Source: Salidesulfovibrio onnuriiensis
GTDB taxonomy: Bacteria > Desulfobacterota > Desulfovibrionia > Desulfovibrionales > Desulfovibrionaceae
Assembly (NCBI RefSeq): GCF_008001235.1
Contig: NZ_CP040751.1
Span: forward strand, 603,001-667,000
Direction: 5' to 3'
DNA length: 64,000 nucleotides
Every line of letters begins with the position of its first letter. The first letter of the stretch is position 1. Made by a program: the position numbers and the translations under genes. The notes beneath the pieces were generated by a model. The model ran no database searches and was not told the DNA's origin. It worked only from the letters and a program-made list of their open reading frames with translations. Shown in pieces: positions 1 to 7,993 of this stretch.

Positions 1-354
1 GACCGTGCTGGAGGCGGAGCGTTCGGATTCGATGGCCAGTGTCAGCAGTTCCAGGAGGAGATCGGTGTCGTAGTCCATTTCCAGGCCGCCGTTGTTCACA
101 CGGCAGGTCTCCTGGCCCGGCTGCACCGTGTAGGCTCTGCGCTCGCGGGCATGGCCTATGGCGGAGATGATGCTGTAGGCGTATGCATCGGAGTCGTTCT
201 TGTAGAGTTTCTCCATGGTCAGCATGCCCGTGTCGTCATTGAAATACATTTCCTCGCCGACCAGATGCCCCTTGAAGGGCAGATCCTCGCCGAAATCGTT
301 GGGAAGGCTTACTTCCAGGACCGGATCGTGTCCGGCCATCTTCTTCACTGCCAT
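1..354 (-). CDS. hypothetical protein, C-terminus beyond the window
   Basis: The frame is open on the minus strand from an ATG at 354 to the window edge (118 codons), so the C-terminus is missing. An AAGGAGC ribosome binding site lies 6-7 bases before the ATG. The visible protein starts MAVKKMAGHDPVLEVSLPND and is acidic, with no signal peptide or membrane segment. I do not recognise a family. It starts 10 bases after the stop of the upstream HTH protein, so the two are probably co-transcribed. HTH/hypothetical pairs like this occur in integrated elements and in small regulatory units, but nothing in view (integrase, att site) proves a mobile origin. Confidence 0.6.
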   Translation of the reverse strand, partial: MAVKKMAGHDPVLEVSLPNDFGEDLPFKGHLVGEEMYFNDDTGMLTMEKLYKNDSDAYAYSIISAIGHARERRAYTVQPGQETCRVNNGGLEMDYDTDLLLELLTLAIESERSASSTV

Positions 355-364
355 TATCTGCTCC

Positions 365-610
365 TTACTCCAGAGGGAGTTTAAGCTGTTTGGGTCCCTT
401 GGTTTCCTTTTTGGCCACCTGGACCTCTTTCCAACCATGTTCAATAAATTCAAGCAGTGAAGCCTCTGCGACACGCCACTGACTCCCGATCTTGATGGCC
501 TTGATGCTGCCAGCCGTCACCAGCCGGTACGCGGTGCGGTAGTGCACTCTCAGGGCATCGGCCACTTCCTGAATCGTCAGAAGTGCAGGTGTGTTAGGGG
601 TGTCTTGCAT
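365..610 (-). CDS. excisionase/MerR-like helix-turn-helix DNA-binding protein
   Basis: This 81-residue protein contains the HTH_17 (excisionase-type winged helix) pattern: LLTIQEVADALRVHYRTAYR followed by a wing with GSQWRVAEASLLEFIE. The family uses the first helix pair to read DNA and includes Xis-type factors and small autoregulators. The C-terminal tail is basic (KKETKGPKQLK). The gene precedes the hypothetical gene ending at the window edge. A TTGACA promoter with an embedded palindrome lies directly upstream, which suggests autorepression. It could be an excisionase remnant or a stand-alone regulator; no integrase is visible to decide. Confidence 0.75.
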   Translation of the reverse strand: MQDTPNTPALLTIQEVADALRVHYRTAYRLVTAGSIKAIKIGSQWRVAEASLLEFIEHGWKEVQVAKKETKGPKQLKLPLE

Positions 611-646
611 GGCCGCACTGTCTACTGTTTATACATACAAGGCAAG

Positions 647-675
647 TATTGTCATAATCAGACAATAAATGTCAA
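647..675 (-). promoter_or_regulatory. promoter with embedded palindromic operator for the HTH gene
   Basis: On the minus strand a perfect -35 TTGACA (670-675) is followed after 16 bases by GACAAT (648-653) as -10. A palindrome with perfect 7-base arms, TATTGTC and GACAATA separated by 7 bases (647-667), covers spacer and -10. Binding there would block polymerase, consistent with autorepression by the downstream HTH protein. The link to that protein is inferred. Confidence 0.5.
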
Positions 676-804
676 CAAAGTACAACGCAGCACAACAGAG
701 TCTAGACTTTTTCTAGGCAGTCGCTATGCGATTGCTTTACAGGGCGTTAGGGAAAGGTTGCTTTCCCGGGCCTGAAAACAGAGCAAGATTATAAAGGACT
801 CAGA

Positions 805-2412
805 TCAGAACGAGCCACCTTTTCGGGGCCAATAGCCGTTGTAGCCTCGGCACAGGAAAATGGTGAATGTCCGCGCCGGCATGCCGTTGTAGGTGGTGTG
901 GACCGGAATGGGATCGCTGATGGACTCGAACATCTTTTCGATGTCCGGGTAGGTCCCTTTTTCCAGTTTCTTGCGGACAAAGATGGCGTCCCAGCCGATC
1001 TTGTCCTGGGGACCGTTCCATATGTCGTATTGGTTCATGCGCCGATTCTGTACCCAGGCGCAATAGGTGCGCGGCTGGCCGGGGACGTAAAAGGCCAGCG
1101 CAGAGGTCATGTCGTAGAGTTCCGAAAAAATAAAGACCTTGTCGGGGTTCGCGAACCGGGTGAGGCGGAGGTCTTCGACGGTCTGCCCCAACTCCTCCCA
1201 GCCCTTGAGCCGGTTGGTGATATTGTATTCCCGGGGAATGGGCAGCAGGTGCGCCGTATGGACAAGCAGGAATATGGCCAGGGAAAGTGCGGCAAGGAAA
1301 TAGATTCCCCAGGATTTGATTCTGCGAGCACGCAGCAGGGAGTCCAGTCCGTGTGCCGCCAGCATGGCGCCGGCCACATAGCTGACGGCCGACCAGTTGG
1401 GCATGATCTTGGTGTGGAAGCTCCAGGCAATGAAAAAGAGCCAGATAGGCCAGAAAAAGGTTGCCAGGAGCAGGGACTGGCGCTGGTCCACCTCCGGGCG
1501 TTCGCGAAAGGGACTGACAATCGTATTGCGGCAGTAAGCGCCGACAGCCTTGATGCCGCCGTAGAGCATGAGCAGCAGCCACCAGGGCGTGGCGAGCCCG
1601 AACTGGGATCCGATGTAGTCCGGGAAACGGTCGAAGCGGATCAGCGGGGCATCGGAACCGCCGACCCCTGCCAGGTGGGAAACGTGCTTGAAACCCACGA
1701 AGCCGTTCTGCACGTTCCATATGAGGATGGGCAGGAAGCCGATGACCAGGCCTGCCCCGAGAGCCGTGAACAGGTATTTCCAGAAATGCCTGGGGGTAAG
1801 GTCCCTGCGGCGCAGGGCGAATCCGTAAAGGAAGGCCAGGCCGCCAAAGGCCAGCATCATGTATTTCGCCAGGATGCCCAACCCGAAAAGCAGGGCCAGG
1901 ACGGCAAAAGGCCAGATTCTCGCCTTGGTGCTGGGCGGAGGAAGATTCTTCTTGGGTGTGCTGCCCAGGTAAAGGCAGGCCATGGAACTGGCCCAGCAGA
2001 AAATCAGGCTGTTGTCCGTGGTCATGAGCAGGCCCAGGGCCATAAACAGGACCATGGTGTCGGTGATGAACAGGGTCCACAGTCCCAGGTCGGGCCTGCG
2101 CCAGGATCTGGATAAGAAGAGGAAGAGAATTGTCTGGGTGCAGGCGAACCCGAGAATGGAACCGAACCGGACGCCCAGTTCCGTATTGCCGAATATGGTG
2201 GTCCAGAACTTGATGATCAGTGCGATCAGCGGACCCTTGGAGTAGTAGCTCATCTGGAGATGGCGGGTCCAATCCCAGTACTGGGCCTCGTCCTGGACCA
2301 GGTTGAGCTGGCCGGTGGCGGCAAACCAGGTGCGGACTGCAAAGGGGACCAGAATGAGCAATGCGGCCCACAGGGCCGGGCGGGTCTTGAGCGATTGTAC
2401 GATTGTTTTCAT
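805..2412 (-). CDS. GT39-family membrane glycosyltransferase (ArnT/PMT-like)
   Basis: A 535-residue multi-spanning membrane protein. Its first periplasmic loop carries the GT39-type signature DEAQYWDWTRHL (about residues 41-52), where the acidic pair is expected to act as base and metal ligand, then YYSKGPLIALI. Many hydrophobic segments follow and the last ~120 residues form a soluble periplasmic domain. Family members move a sugar from a polyprenyl-phosphate donor to lipid A, protein or another envelope acceptor; the acceptor cannot be read from sequence. The ATG at 2412 has GGAG 8 bases upstream. It stands alone between the HTH gene and the marR-like gene. Desulfovibrionaceae often carry several such paralogues. 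Confidence 0.85.
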   Translation of the reverse strand: MKTIVQSLKTRPALWAALLILVPFAVRTWFAATGQLNLVQDEAQYWDWTRHLQMSYYSKGPLIALIIKFWTTIFGNTELGVRFGSILGFACTQTILFLFLSRSWRRPDLGLWTLFITDTMVLFMALGLLMTTDNSLIFCWASSMACLYLGSTPKKNLPPPSTKARIWPFAVLALLFGLGILAKYMMLAFGGLAFLYGFALRRRDLTPRHFWKYLFTALGAGLVIGFLPILIWNVQNGFVGFKHVSHLAGVGGSDAPLIRFDRFPDYIGSQFGLATPWWLLLMLYGGIKAVGAYCRNTIVSPFRERPEVDQRQSLLLATFFWPIWLFFIAWSFHTKIMPNWSAVSYVAGAMLAAHGLDSLLRARRIKSWGIYFLAALSLAIFLLVHTAHLLPIPREYNITNRLKGWEELGQTVEDLRLTRFANPDKVFIFSELYDMTSALAFYVPGQPRTYCAWVQNRRMNQYDIWNGPQDKIGWDAIFVRKKLEKGTYPDIEKMFESISDPIPVHTTYNGMPARTFTIFLCRGYNGYWPRKGGSF

Positions 2413-2492
2413 GCGGCGTCTCCGGTGGGTGGTCTTCTACCCAATGGCGTTGCTCCTGTCCACATGGGCTCCCTTGCTCGGGTGGGTCAAGC

Positions 2493-2963
2493 TTACTGGA
2501 CCTCGTCCGCCAGGATCATGGCGGGGTCCTGCAAGTCGGCGAGAATCTGCTGGTTCATTTGCGCCAGAATTCTTCGAAAATAGCTGAGATCATTGACGGA
2601 AAGCCCCTTTTCGCAAATGTCCCTGACATCCGTCAGTGCGGCCTCGACCACGGATCGGACCTTCTGGCCCCGCTCGGTAAGGTAGTAGACGCATTTTCGT
2701 AGATCCAGAGGGTCGCGCTCCATGCGTAGCAATTTATCCCGTTCCATGCGCTTCAAGGTATTGGCCAGGGTGGGCTGCTCCACATGGACTTTTTCCAGCA
2801 AGTGCTTCTGGCTGATTCCGTCCTGTTCCCACAAACACAGGAGCAAGGGGATTTGGCCCGGACGGATGTCATAAGGGGCCAGTTTTTGTCCCAGATTCTG
2901 CCGCAAAAGCCTTCCGAATCGTTCCAATGAGTAAAAGAGGTATATATTATATTGGAATGGCAT
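2493..2963 (-). CDS. MarR-family transcriptional regulator
   Basis: A 156-residue MarR-type winged-helix repressor. The HTH region reads DGISQKHLLEKVHVEQPTLA and the wing LRMERDPLDLRKCVYYLTER contains the conserved D-x-R. An upstream in-frame extension exists, but the ATG at 2963 has AGGAG 7 bases before it and places the usual MarR N-terminal helix at the start. MarR proteins act as dimers and usually repress their own gene and a neighbouring efflux or detoxification gene until a small ligand binds. The divergent neighbour is a MATE pump, and paired half-sites lie in the shared upstream region, so it probably controls itself and may control the pump. Confidence 0.85.
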   Translation of the reverse strand: MPFQYNIYLFYSLERFGRLLRQNLGQKLAPYDIRPGQIPLLLCLWEQDGISQKHLLEKVHVEQPTLANTLKRMERDKLLRMERDPLDLRKCVYYLTERGQKVRSVVEAALTDVRDICEKGLSVNDLSYFRRILAQMNQQILADLQDPAMILADEVQ

Positions 2964-2980
2964 GCTTTTCTCCTGATTAA

Positions 2981-3013
2981 ATAGCATACGATATAAATAT
3001 GATAGCATGCTAT
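2981..3013. promoter_or_regulatory. paired ATAGCAT operator upstream of the MarR gene
   Basis: ATAGCATACGAT (2981-2992) and ATAGCATGCTAT (3002-3013) are two copies of the same half-site, 21 bases apart, about two helical turns. The second is a perfect 12-base palindrome. They lie 18-50 bases before the marR start, where an autorepressor would bind. MarR dimers typically recognise palindromes of this size; the protein-site match is inferred. Confidence 0.5.
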
Positions 3014-3102
3014 ATGGATGGCATCAACCAGCATTCCTCAGAAAAAGCATGCATGGCCTGCAAGGACAATAGGAAAAACTGTAAAAAATGGTTAAACAGG
3101 GC

Positions 3103-3131
3103 TTGAGTTGTGATTGGTAATGAAATATGTA
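3103..3131 (+). promoter_or_regulatory. sigma70-type promoter of the MATE leader
   Basis: TTGAGT (3103-3108), a 17-base spacer, then TATGTA (3126-3131). Initiation near 3138 would give a transcript with about 250 bases of leader before the MATE start at 3391. Confidence 0.5.
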
Positions 3132-3180
3132 TGCGCCTCATTGAGGATGAAAGTCCTTGAAACCCAACAGAGGAGTCACG

Positions 3181-3270
3181 ATGAACACCCAGGCAATTTA
3201 CAACATCCACTGCGTCAGTCTTGTACGAGACTTGGCTTCGTTGGATCGTCCTAGGTGTCGTGTTTCCTGA
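3181..3270 (+). CDS. possible 29-residue leader peptide upstream of MATE pump
   Basis: A short frame starts with ATG at 3181 and has an excellent ribosome binding site (GAGGAG, 6 bases away). It encodes 29 residues, MNTQAIYNIHCVSLVRDLAS then nine more ending CRVS. It lies between a good promoter and an intrinsic terminator, the layout of an attenuation leader peptide. A near-palindrome (3217-3232, AGTCT...AGACT) inside the frame can form a hairpin. There is no run of one amino acid, so a classic biosynthetic attenuator is unlikely; drug-induced ribosome stalling is the closer analogy. The peptide's existence is inferred from signals only. Confidence 0.4.
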   Translation: MNTQAIYNIHCVSLVRDLASLDRPRCRVS

Positions 3271-3301
3271 GTTCGGGAGCACATAACTGCACGCATTCTA
3301 G

Positions 3302-3329
3302 GGCGGTCCGGAAACGGGCCGCCTTTTTT
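3302..3329 (+). terminator. intrinsic terminator in the MATE leader
   Basis: Bases 3302-3310 pair with 3315-3323 in a 9-base GC-rich stem (one G-U) closed by a GAAA loop and followed by six T. It sits about 60 bases before the MATE start and after the leader frame, so it would stop transcription before the pump gene unless read through. Confidence 0.75.
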
Positions 3330-3390
3330 GATCGAAATAATCAGGAAAAACGAAAGACTAATCATATACAAATTCGAAAGGTACACACTC

Positions 3391-4770
3391 ATGTTGCAAA
3401 GATGGGAAGCAAAAAATGGATACAGGGAGGCCTTCAGGATAGGGTTGCCCTTGGTCATCAGCATGGCCTCGCACACGATCATGATGTTCACGGACAGGGT
3501 CTTTTTGGGGCGTTACAGCATCGACGCCCTGGCGGCGGCCTTCCCGGCCAGCATGACCAATTTCCTGTTCTTCTCCTTTTTTCTGGGGACGCTGGAGTAT
3601 GTCGGGGTCTTCGTGGCCCAGTACACGGGAGCCATACGCCATGAGCGCGTCGGAGCCGCCCTGTGGCAGGGGATCTTCTTCTGTATCCCCGCGGCGCTGA
3701 TCATGGCGCTGCTGGGCCTGAACGCACACGGGATTTTTGAGCTCGTGGGACATGCCCCGGCGATCCGGCAATTGGAGGCGGATTATTTCAGCATTGTCTG
3801 CCTGGGAAGCTTCTTCCCGCTGCTGTCGGTGGTCTTTTCCACGTTCTATTCGGGCAGGGGGATTACCAAGCCGGTCATGTTCGTGAACATGTTCGCGGCG
3901 GCCGTGAACATCCCCCTGGACTGGATGATGATCAACGGATACGGCCCGTTCCCGGAGATGGGAATCAAGGGCGCGGCCCTGGCCACGGTCTTTGCCGGCA
4001 CCATCAACGCCCTGATTCTGGGCAAGATGCTGTTCACGGCCGAGCACAACCGCAAGTACGGCATTCTGCGCAACTGGCGTCTGGATTTCGACCTTCTCAA
4101 GCGGTTCCTCAAGTTCGGGCTTCCGGGCGGAGCCCAGTTCTTCCTGGACATGTTCGCCATTTCCTTTTTCGGGTTCATGGTCGGGCAGTTCACGCGGGCG
4201 GAACTTGCAGCCACGAACATCGCCATATCCATTGATACCCTGGCCTTTCTGCCCGCAGTGGGCATGTCCATTGCCGCAAGCATCATGGTGGGCCAGTCCA
4301 TGGGACGCGGAGACCTGCAGGGCGCGCGGTACGCGACCAACAGCGTGCTGCATCTGGTCATGGTCTATATGGTCGCCATGGCCGCGGTGTTCATCTTCGC
4401 GCCCGGGCCGCTGCTCGGGCTGTTCAAGACCACGGGCATGAGCGACGCGGAATTCGCGCCCATCATGGCCATGGGCGCCGTGTTCCTGCGCTACGTTGCC
4501 GCCTTCACCGTGCTGGACGCGCTGCTCAACGCCTACATGGGCGGGCTCAAGGGCGCCGGGGACACCCGGTTCATCATGTGCGTCATGGGCAGCCTGGCCG
4601 TATTCGTCATGATTCTCCCCATGCTGCTCGTGTTCAAGTACACGGATCTGGGCATCCATGGTCCCTGGCTCTGTCTGGTGGCCTATGTCGCCATCATGGC
4701 CGTCATCTTCGTGATCCGCTTCCGGAGCGGCGCCTGGCTCAGGCACCGGGTCATCGAGGAGGCGCACTAG
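3391..4770 (+). CDS. MATE-family multidrug efflux transporter
   Basis: A 459-residue protein with about twelve membrane helices in two homologous halves, the usual length for MatE-domain proteins. It starts MLQRWEAKNGYREAFRIGLP, and the LVISMASHTIMMFTDRVFLG stretch (from about residue 21) is the typical first helix. These pumps export cationic drugs and other toxic compounds using a sodium or proton gradient. A TTG at 3328 extends the frame but overlaps the leader terminator and has no ribosome binding site, so the ATG at 3391 is preferred. The divergent MarR gene and the leader with terminator suggest two levels of control. No partner subunit is needed. Confidence 0.88.
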   Translation: MLQRWEAKNGYREAFRIGLPLVISMASHTIMMFTDRVFLGRYSIDALAAAFPASMTNFLFFSFFLGTLEYVGVFVAQYTGAIRHERVGAALWQGIFFCIPAALIMALLGLNAHGIFELVGHAPAIRQLEADYFSIVCLGSFFPLLSVVFSTFYSGRGITKPVMFVNMFAAAVNIPLDWMMINGYGPFPEMGIKGAALATVFAGTINALILGKMLFTAEHNRKYGILRNWRLDFDLLKRFLKFGLPGGAQFFLDMFAISFFGFMVGQFTRAELAATNIAISIDTLAFLPAVGMSIAASIMVGQSMGRGDLQGARYATNSVLHLVMVYMVAMAAVFIFAPGPLLGLFKTTGMSDAEFAPIMAMGAVFLRYVAAFTVLDALLNAYMGGLKGAGDTRFIMCVMGSLAVFVMILPMLLVFKYTDLGIHGPWLCLVAYVAIMAVIFVIRFRSGAWLRHRVIEEAH

Positions 4771-4815
4771 GCAAAGGCGCTTGGACTCGAGGCCGTACTA
4801 GGGTAGGTTGCCGGC

Positions 4816-5580
4816 ATGGACTGGGAACTGCTGAAGACCCATATGAAGAAACACGCCCCCGAAAAGGGAGGACCCGTCGTGGTCGCCTTTTCCGGGGGCG
4901 TTGACAGTTCCGTGGTCGCCCTTGCCGCCCTGGATGCCTTTGCTTCGCGATCCCTGGCTTTGACCGTGGACACCGGACTTGTCCTGGGCCATGAGCTGGA
5001 GCGGGCCGGAAACGTGGCCGCACTTATGGGGATGTGGCACAAGGTGCTGCCCGTGCATGTGCTGCATGACCGGCGGGTCGCGGAAAACGGTCCTGAACGC
5101 TGCTATTGGTGCAAGCGTTCGATTTTCGAGGCAATTCGGGAAACCTTCGGCGAGAATGCCGTGCTCATGGACGGCACCACGGCCGATGACGATCCCGCCA
5201 GGCCGGGCATGCGTGCGCTTTCGGAGTTCGGGGTTGTTTCGCCCCTGCGTTTTGCGGGGGTGCCCAAGGACAAGGTCCGGTCCCTGGCCCGGGAGCGGGG
5301 ATTGCCCAACCACGACCTTCCTTCAAACAGCTGCCTGGCCACCCGTGTGCCGATGGGGCAGCCCCTGGACAGGCGGGTGCTTTTCGTGGTGAATGCAGTG
5401 GAAAACCGGCTGGTTGCAGCGGGGGTGGATGACCTGCGCGCCAGGGTTGATGAGCTGATGATGACCATATGGTATCCCAGCCGCCACGCGGGAATTGTGG
5501 CAGGGGAAAGGAAAAATGTTCAGGAGATGATCGCGTCTTCCGTGCTGGAGGGGGTGGTTTTCAAGGAGTGGCGGACATGA
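4816..5580 (+). CDS. larE: LarE-type ATP-dependent sacrificial sulfur transferase
   Basis: A 254-residue PP-loop protein. The ATP-binding signature FSGGVDSS is near residue 25, CYWCK near residue 97, and SNSCLATR near residue 172, whose cysteine corresponds to the one that LarE gives up as sulfur donor. LarE adenylates pyridinium dicarboxylate mononucleotide and inserts sulfur during synthesis of the nickel-pincer cofactor first described for lactate racemase. The stop overlaps the larB start (ATGA), so the two are translationally coupled. larC lies 2.4 kb downstream beyond thiC, and no larA-type racemase is in the window, so the enzyme using the cofactor is unknown. Confidence 0.88.
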   Translation: MDWELLKTHMKKHAPEKGGPVVVAFSGGVDSSVVALAALDAFASRSLALTVDTGLVLGHELERAGNVAALMGMWHKVLPVHVLHDRRVAENGPERCYWCKRSIFEAIRETFGENAVLMDGTTADDDPARPGMRALSEFGVVSPLRFAGVPKDKVRSLARERGLPNHDLPSNSCLATRVPMGQPLDRRVLFVVNAVENRLVAAGVDDLRARVDELMMTIWYPSRHAGIVAGERKNVQEMIASSVLEGVVFKEWRT

Positions 5581-6317
5581 GCATGGACGAGTTGCTGGAG
5601 CGCTTCAAGCAAGGGCTGGTCGACGTTGACGAGGTCAAGCGCGAGTTGCTCAGGCAGACCTATATCGATGCCGGATGCGCCAAGCTGGATACCCACCGGG
5701 CCATGCGCAAGAATCACCCGGAAGTGGTGTTCTGTCAGGGAAAGACCTGCGATCAGCTCGTGATCATCTATGGGGAGCTTCTGGCGCGGCATGGCCGGGT
5801 CCTGGGCACGAGGGCCTCGCGGGAACAGTATGAGGCCGTTTCGGGGCAGGTTCCGGGGACGGCATATGACAAAACCTCAGGCCTGCTCTGGGTGTGCGGC
5901 GAGCAGCCGGATCCACGGGGCAAGGTGGTTGTCGTTTCCGCAGGCACCACGGATATCCCGGTCGCCGAGGAGGCCGCCAAGGTTGCGGAGTACATGGGCA
6001 GCTTCGTGGAGCGCCACTACGACTGCGGCGTGGCGGGCATTCACCGCCTGTTTTCCATTGCGGATTCCTTTGTGGACGCCAAGGCGATCATTGCCGTGGC
6101 GGGCATGGAAGGAGCCTTGCCGTCCGTTGTGGGCGGCATTGCGGCGGCTCCGGTCATCGCCGTTCCCACCAGCGTGGGATATGGCTCGGCCTTTGAAGGG
6201 CTTTCGGCCCTGCTGACCATGCTCAATTCATGCGCACCGGGTATTTCCGTGGTCAACATCGATAACGGTTTCGGCGCGGGATACCTGGCGCACATGATCA
6301 ATGCCCAAAGCCGCTAG
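5577..6317 (+). CDS. larB: LarB, nicotinate adenine dinucleotide carboxylase/hydrolase
   Basis: A 246-residue PurE-like protein. AGTTDIPVAEEA (about residue 121), GVAGIHRL, GMEGALPSVVGG and PTSVGYG are the conserved LarB/AIR-carboxylase segments that hold substrate and CO2. LarB carboxylates the pyridinium ring of NaAD and splits the phosphoanhydride, giving P2CMN for LarE. The ATG at 5577 overlaps the larE stop; a longer upstream reading inside larE adds unrelated sequence and is rejected. A bidirectional terminator follows, shared with thiC. Confidence 0.9.
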   Translation: MSMDELLERFKQGLVDVDEVKRELLRQTYIDAGCAKLDTHRAMRKNHPEVVFCQGKTCDQLVIIYGELLARHGRVLGTRASREQYEAVSGQVPGTAYDKTSGLLWVCGEQPDPRGKVVVVSAGTTDIPVAEEAAKVAEYMGSFVERHYDCGVAGIHRLFSIADSFVDAKAIIAVAGMEGALPSVVGGIAAAPVIAVPTSVGYGSAFEGLSALLTMLNSCAPGISVVNIDNGFGAGYLAHMINAQSR

Positions 6318-6349
6318 CCGTCCGCAACCCGTAGAAAAGACGACATGAA

Positions 6350-6379
6350 AAAAGGCCCGCCGTAGGCGACGGGCCTTTT
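6350..6379. terminator. bidirectional terminator between larB and thiC
   Basis: AAAAGGCCCG (6350-6359) pairs perfectly with CGGGCCTTTT (6370-6379) around a 10-base loop. A/T runs on both sides let it work for both convergent genes. Confidence 0.85.
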
Positions 6380-6399
6380 CCTTTCAAGCGTTGGACCCG

Positions 6400-7704
6400 T
6401 TACTGGTCCAGATTGAGATCCTCGCCCGCCATGACGCGGTTCATGTTGCGCACCGCGCACATCTTGCCGCACATGGAACAGGTGTCCTCATGCTCGGGCT
6501 TGGAGGAATCCCGGTATTCCTTGGGCTTGACCGGGTCCATGGCCAGTTCGAACATCTTGCACCAGTCGATGGCGGCGCGGGCCCGGGACATATTATCGTC
6601 CCAGTCGCGTGCCTCGGGCACGCCCTTGCCGATATCGCCCGCGTGGGCCGCGATGCGAGTGGCGACAATGCCTTCCTTCATGTCTTCCAGGGTGGGCAGC
6701 CGCAGGTGCTCGGCCGGGGTCACGTAGCACAGGAAGTCCGCGCCCGCGTTGGCCGCGATAGCCCCGCCGATGGCCGCCGTGATGTGGTCGTAGCCCGGGG
6801 CCACGTCCGTGACCAGGGGACCCAGCACATAGAAGGGCGCGCCGTGGCAGAGCTTTTTCGCCAGGGTCACGTTGGCTTCGATCTCGTTGATGGCCATGTG
6901 GCCGGGACCTTCGATCATGACCTGGACGTTGCGTTCCCAGGCGCGCTTGGTCAGCTCGCCGAGCACGATCATTTCCTGGATCTGGGTGGCGTCCGTGGCG
7001 TCGTGCAGGGAGCCGGGGCGGCAGCCGTCCCCGAGGCTCAGGGTCACGTCGTGCTTTTCGCAGATGTCCAGGAGTCGGTCGAAGTGCTCGTAGAATGGGT
7101 TTTCCGCGTCGTTGAGCTTCATCCAGGAAAAGAGCAGGGAACCGCCCCGGGAAACGATGCGGGTCAGGCGCTCGTCGCGTTCCACGATTTCGGCGGCCTT
7201 GCGGTTCAGCCCCGCGTGGATGGTCAGGAAGTCCACGCCGTCCGCCACGTGCTGTTCCACCACGTTGAAGAACTCGTTCACGGTGATGTCCTTGAGATCC
7301 TTCTCAAGGAATCCGACAGCGTCATAGATGGGCACCGAGCCGATCATGGCCGGTGATTCCTGCACCAGTTTGGAGCGGAATTCCTGGGTTTTGCCGAAGC
7401 AGCTCAGGTCCATGATGGATTCGGCCTTCATGGACAGCGCATGGCGCACCTTTTCCATTTCCTGATCCACGTCATCACAATCCTTGGAGATTCCGAGATT
7501 GACGTTGATCTTGGTGCGCAGCCCCCTGCCCACGCCCTCGGGATCGATATTGGGGTGGTTCCGGTTGCAGGGGATGATGGCGTGCCCGACGGCGATCAGC
7601 TCCATCAGGCGTTCGACGGAAATGCGTTCCTTGGCGGCGACGCATTTCATTTCCTTGGTGACGATACCCTTGCGGGCCGCGTCCATTTGGGTTGAATAAC
7701 TCAT
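6400..7704 (-). CDS. thiC: ThiC, HMP-phosphate synthase
   Basis: A 434-residue radical-SAM enzyme that converts aminoimidazole ribotide into 4-amino-5-hydroxymethyl-2-methylpyrimidine phosphate for thiamine synthesis. The C-terminal CSMCGKMC (C-x2-C-x4-C) binds the catalytic 4Fe-4S cluster, and GDGCRPG and IEGPGHM are conserved active-site segments. The length is that of the short form common in anaerobes. The AGAGGAG site precedes the ATG well. No TPP riboswitch signature is seen in the ~290 bases upstream; a 6-base hairpin (7731-7736/7745-7750) is the only structure. The paralogue BzaF, which makes 5-hydroxybenzimidazole, is close in sequence and cannot be fully excluded without a tree. Confidence 0.88.
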   Translation of the reverse strand: MSYSTQMDAARKGIVTKEMKCVAAKERISVERLMELIAVGHAIIPCNRNHPNIDPEGVGRGLRTKINVNLGISKDCDDVDQEMEKVRHALSMKAESIMDLSCFGKTQEFRSKLVQESPAMIGSVPIYDAVGFLEKDLKDITVNEFFNVVEQHVADGVDFLTIHAGLNRKAAEIVERDERLTRIVSRGGSLLFSWMKLNDAENPFYEHFDRLLDICEKHDVTLSLGDGCRPGSLHDATDATQIQEMIVLGELTKRAWERNVQVMIEGPGHMAINEIEANVTLAKKLCHGAPFYVLGPLVTDVAPGYDHITAAIGGAIAANAGADFLCYVTPAEHLRLPTLEDMKEGIVATRIAAHAGDIGKGVPEARDWDDNMSRARAAIDWCKMFELAMDPVKPKEYRDSSKPEHEDTCSMCGKMCAVRNMNRVMAGEDLNLDQ

Positions 7705-7993
7705 GAAATCTCCTCTAGCCGTGGGACAGGATATCCATTGGGGTGGATATTCGTGGGAGGAAGCTTCATCCTTCGTAGCGGCGCTGTCAAGGAAACGTGT
7801 GTTTTAATGCCTTTCAGGCCGCACGTGTCCTTGCTCCCGCATGCGGAGAAAGGTATAGAGAAGAAGGCGGTGAAGGCTGTGCTTGATCACTGTCATCATT
7901 AGATTTTCATCGGCAAAAGATCACGGGTGTGGACCGGCGGCATATTGGAGTCGTTTGGAGACAGCCTGGAAAAAACACAAGGTGGAAAAAGAA

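Noticed and set aside
3328-3390. TTG-initiated N-terminal extension of the MATE protein
   Set aside because: It begins inside the terminator T-run, lacks a ribosome binding site and adds non-family sequence.
5469-5576. N-terminal extension of LarB inside larE
   Set aside because: Out-of-frame reading of larE; the ATG at 5577 overlapping the larE stop matches the family N-terminus.
7705-7993. TPP riboswitch upstream of thiC
   Set aside because: None of the usual conserved segments (such as CUGAGA or the ACCUGA region) is present on the minus strand before thiC.
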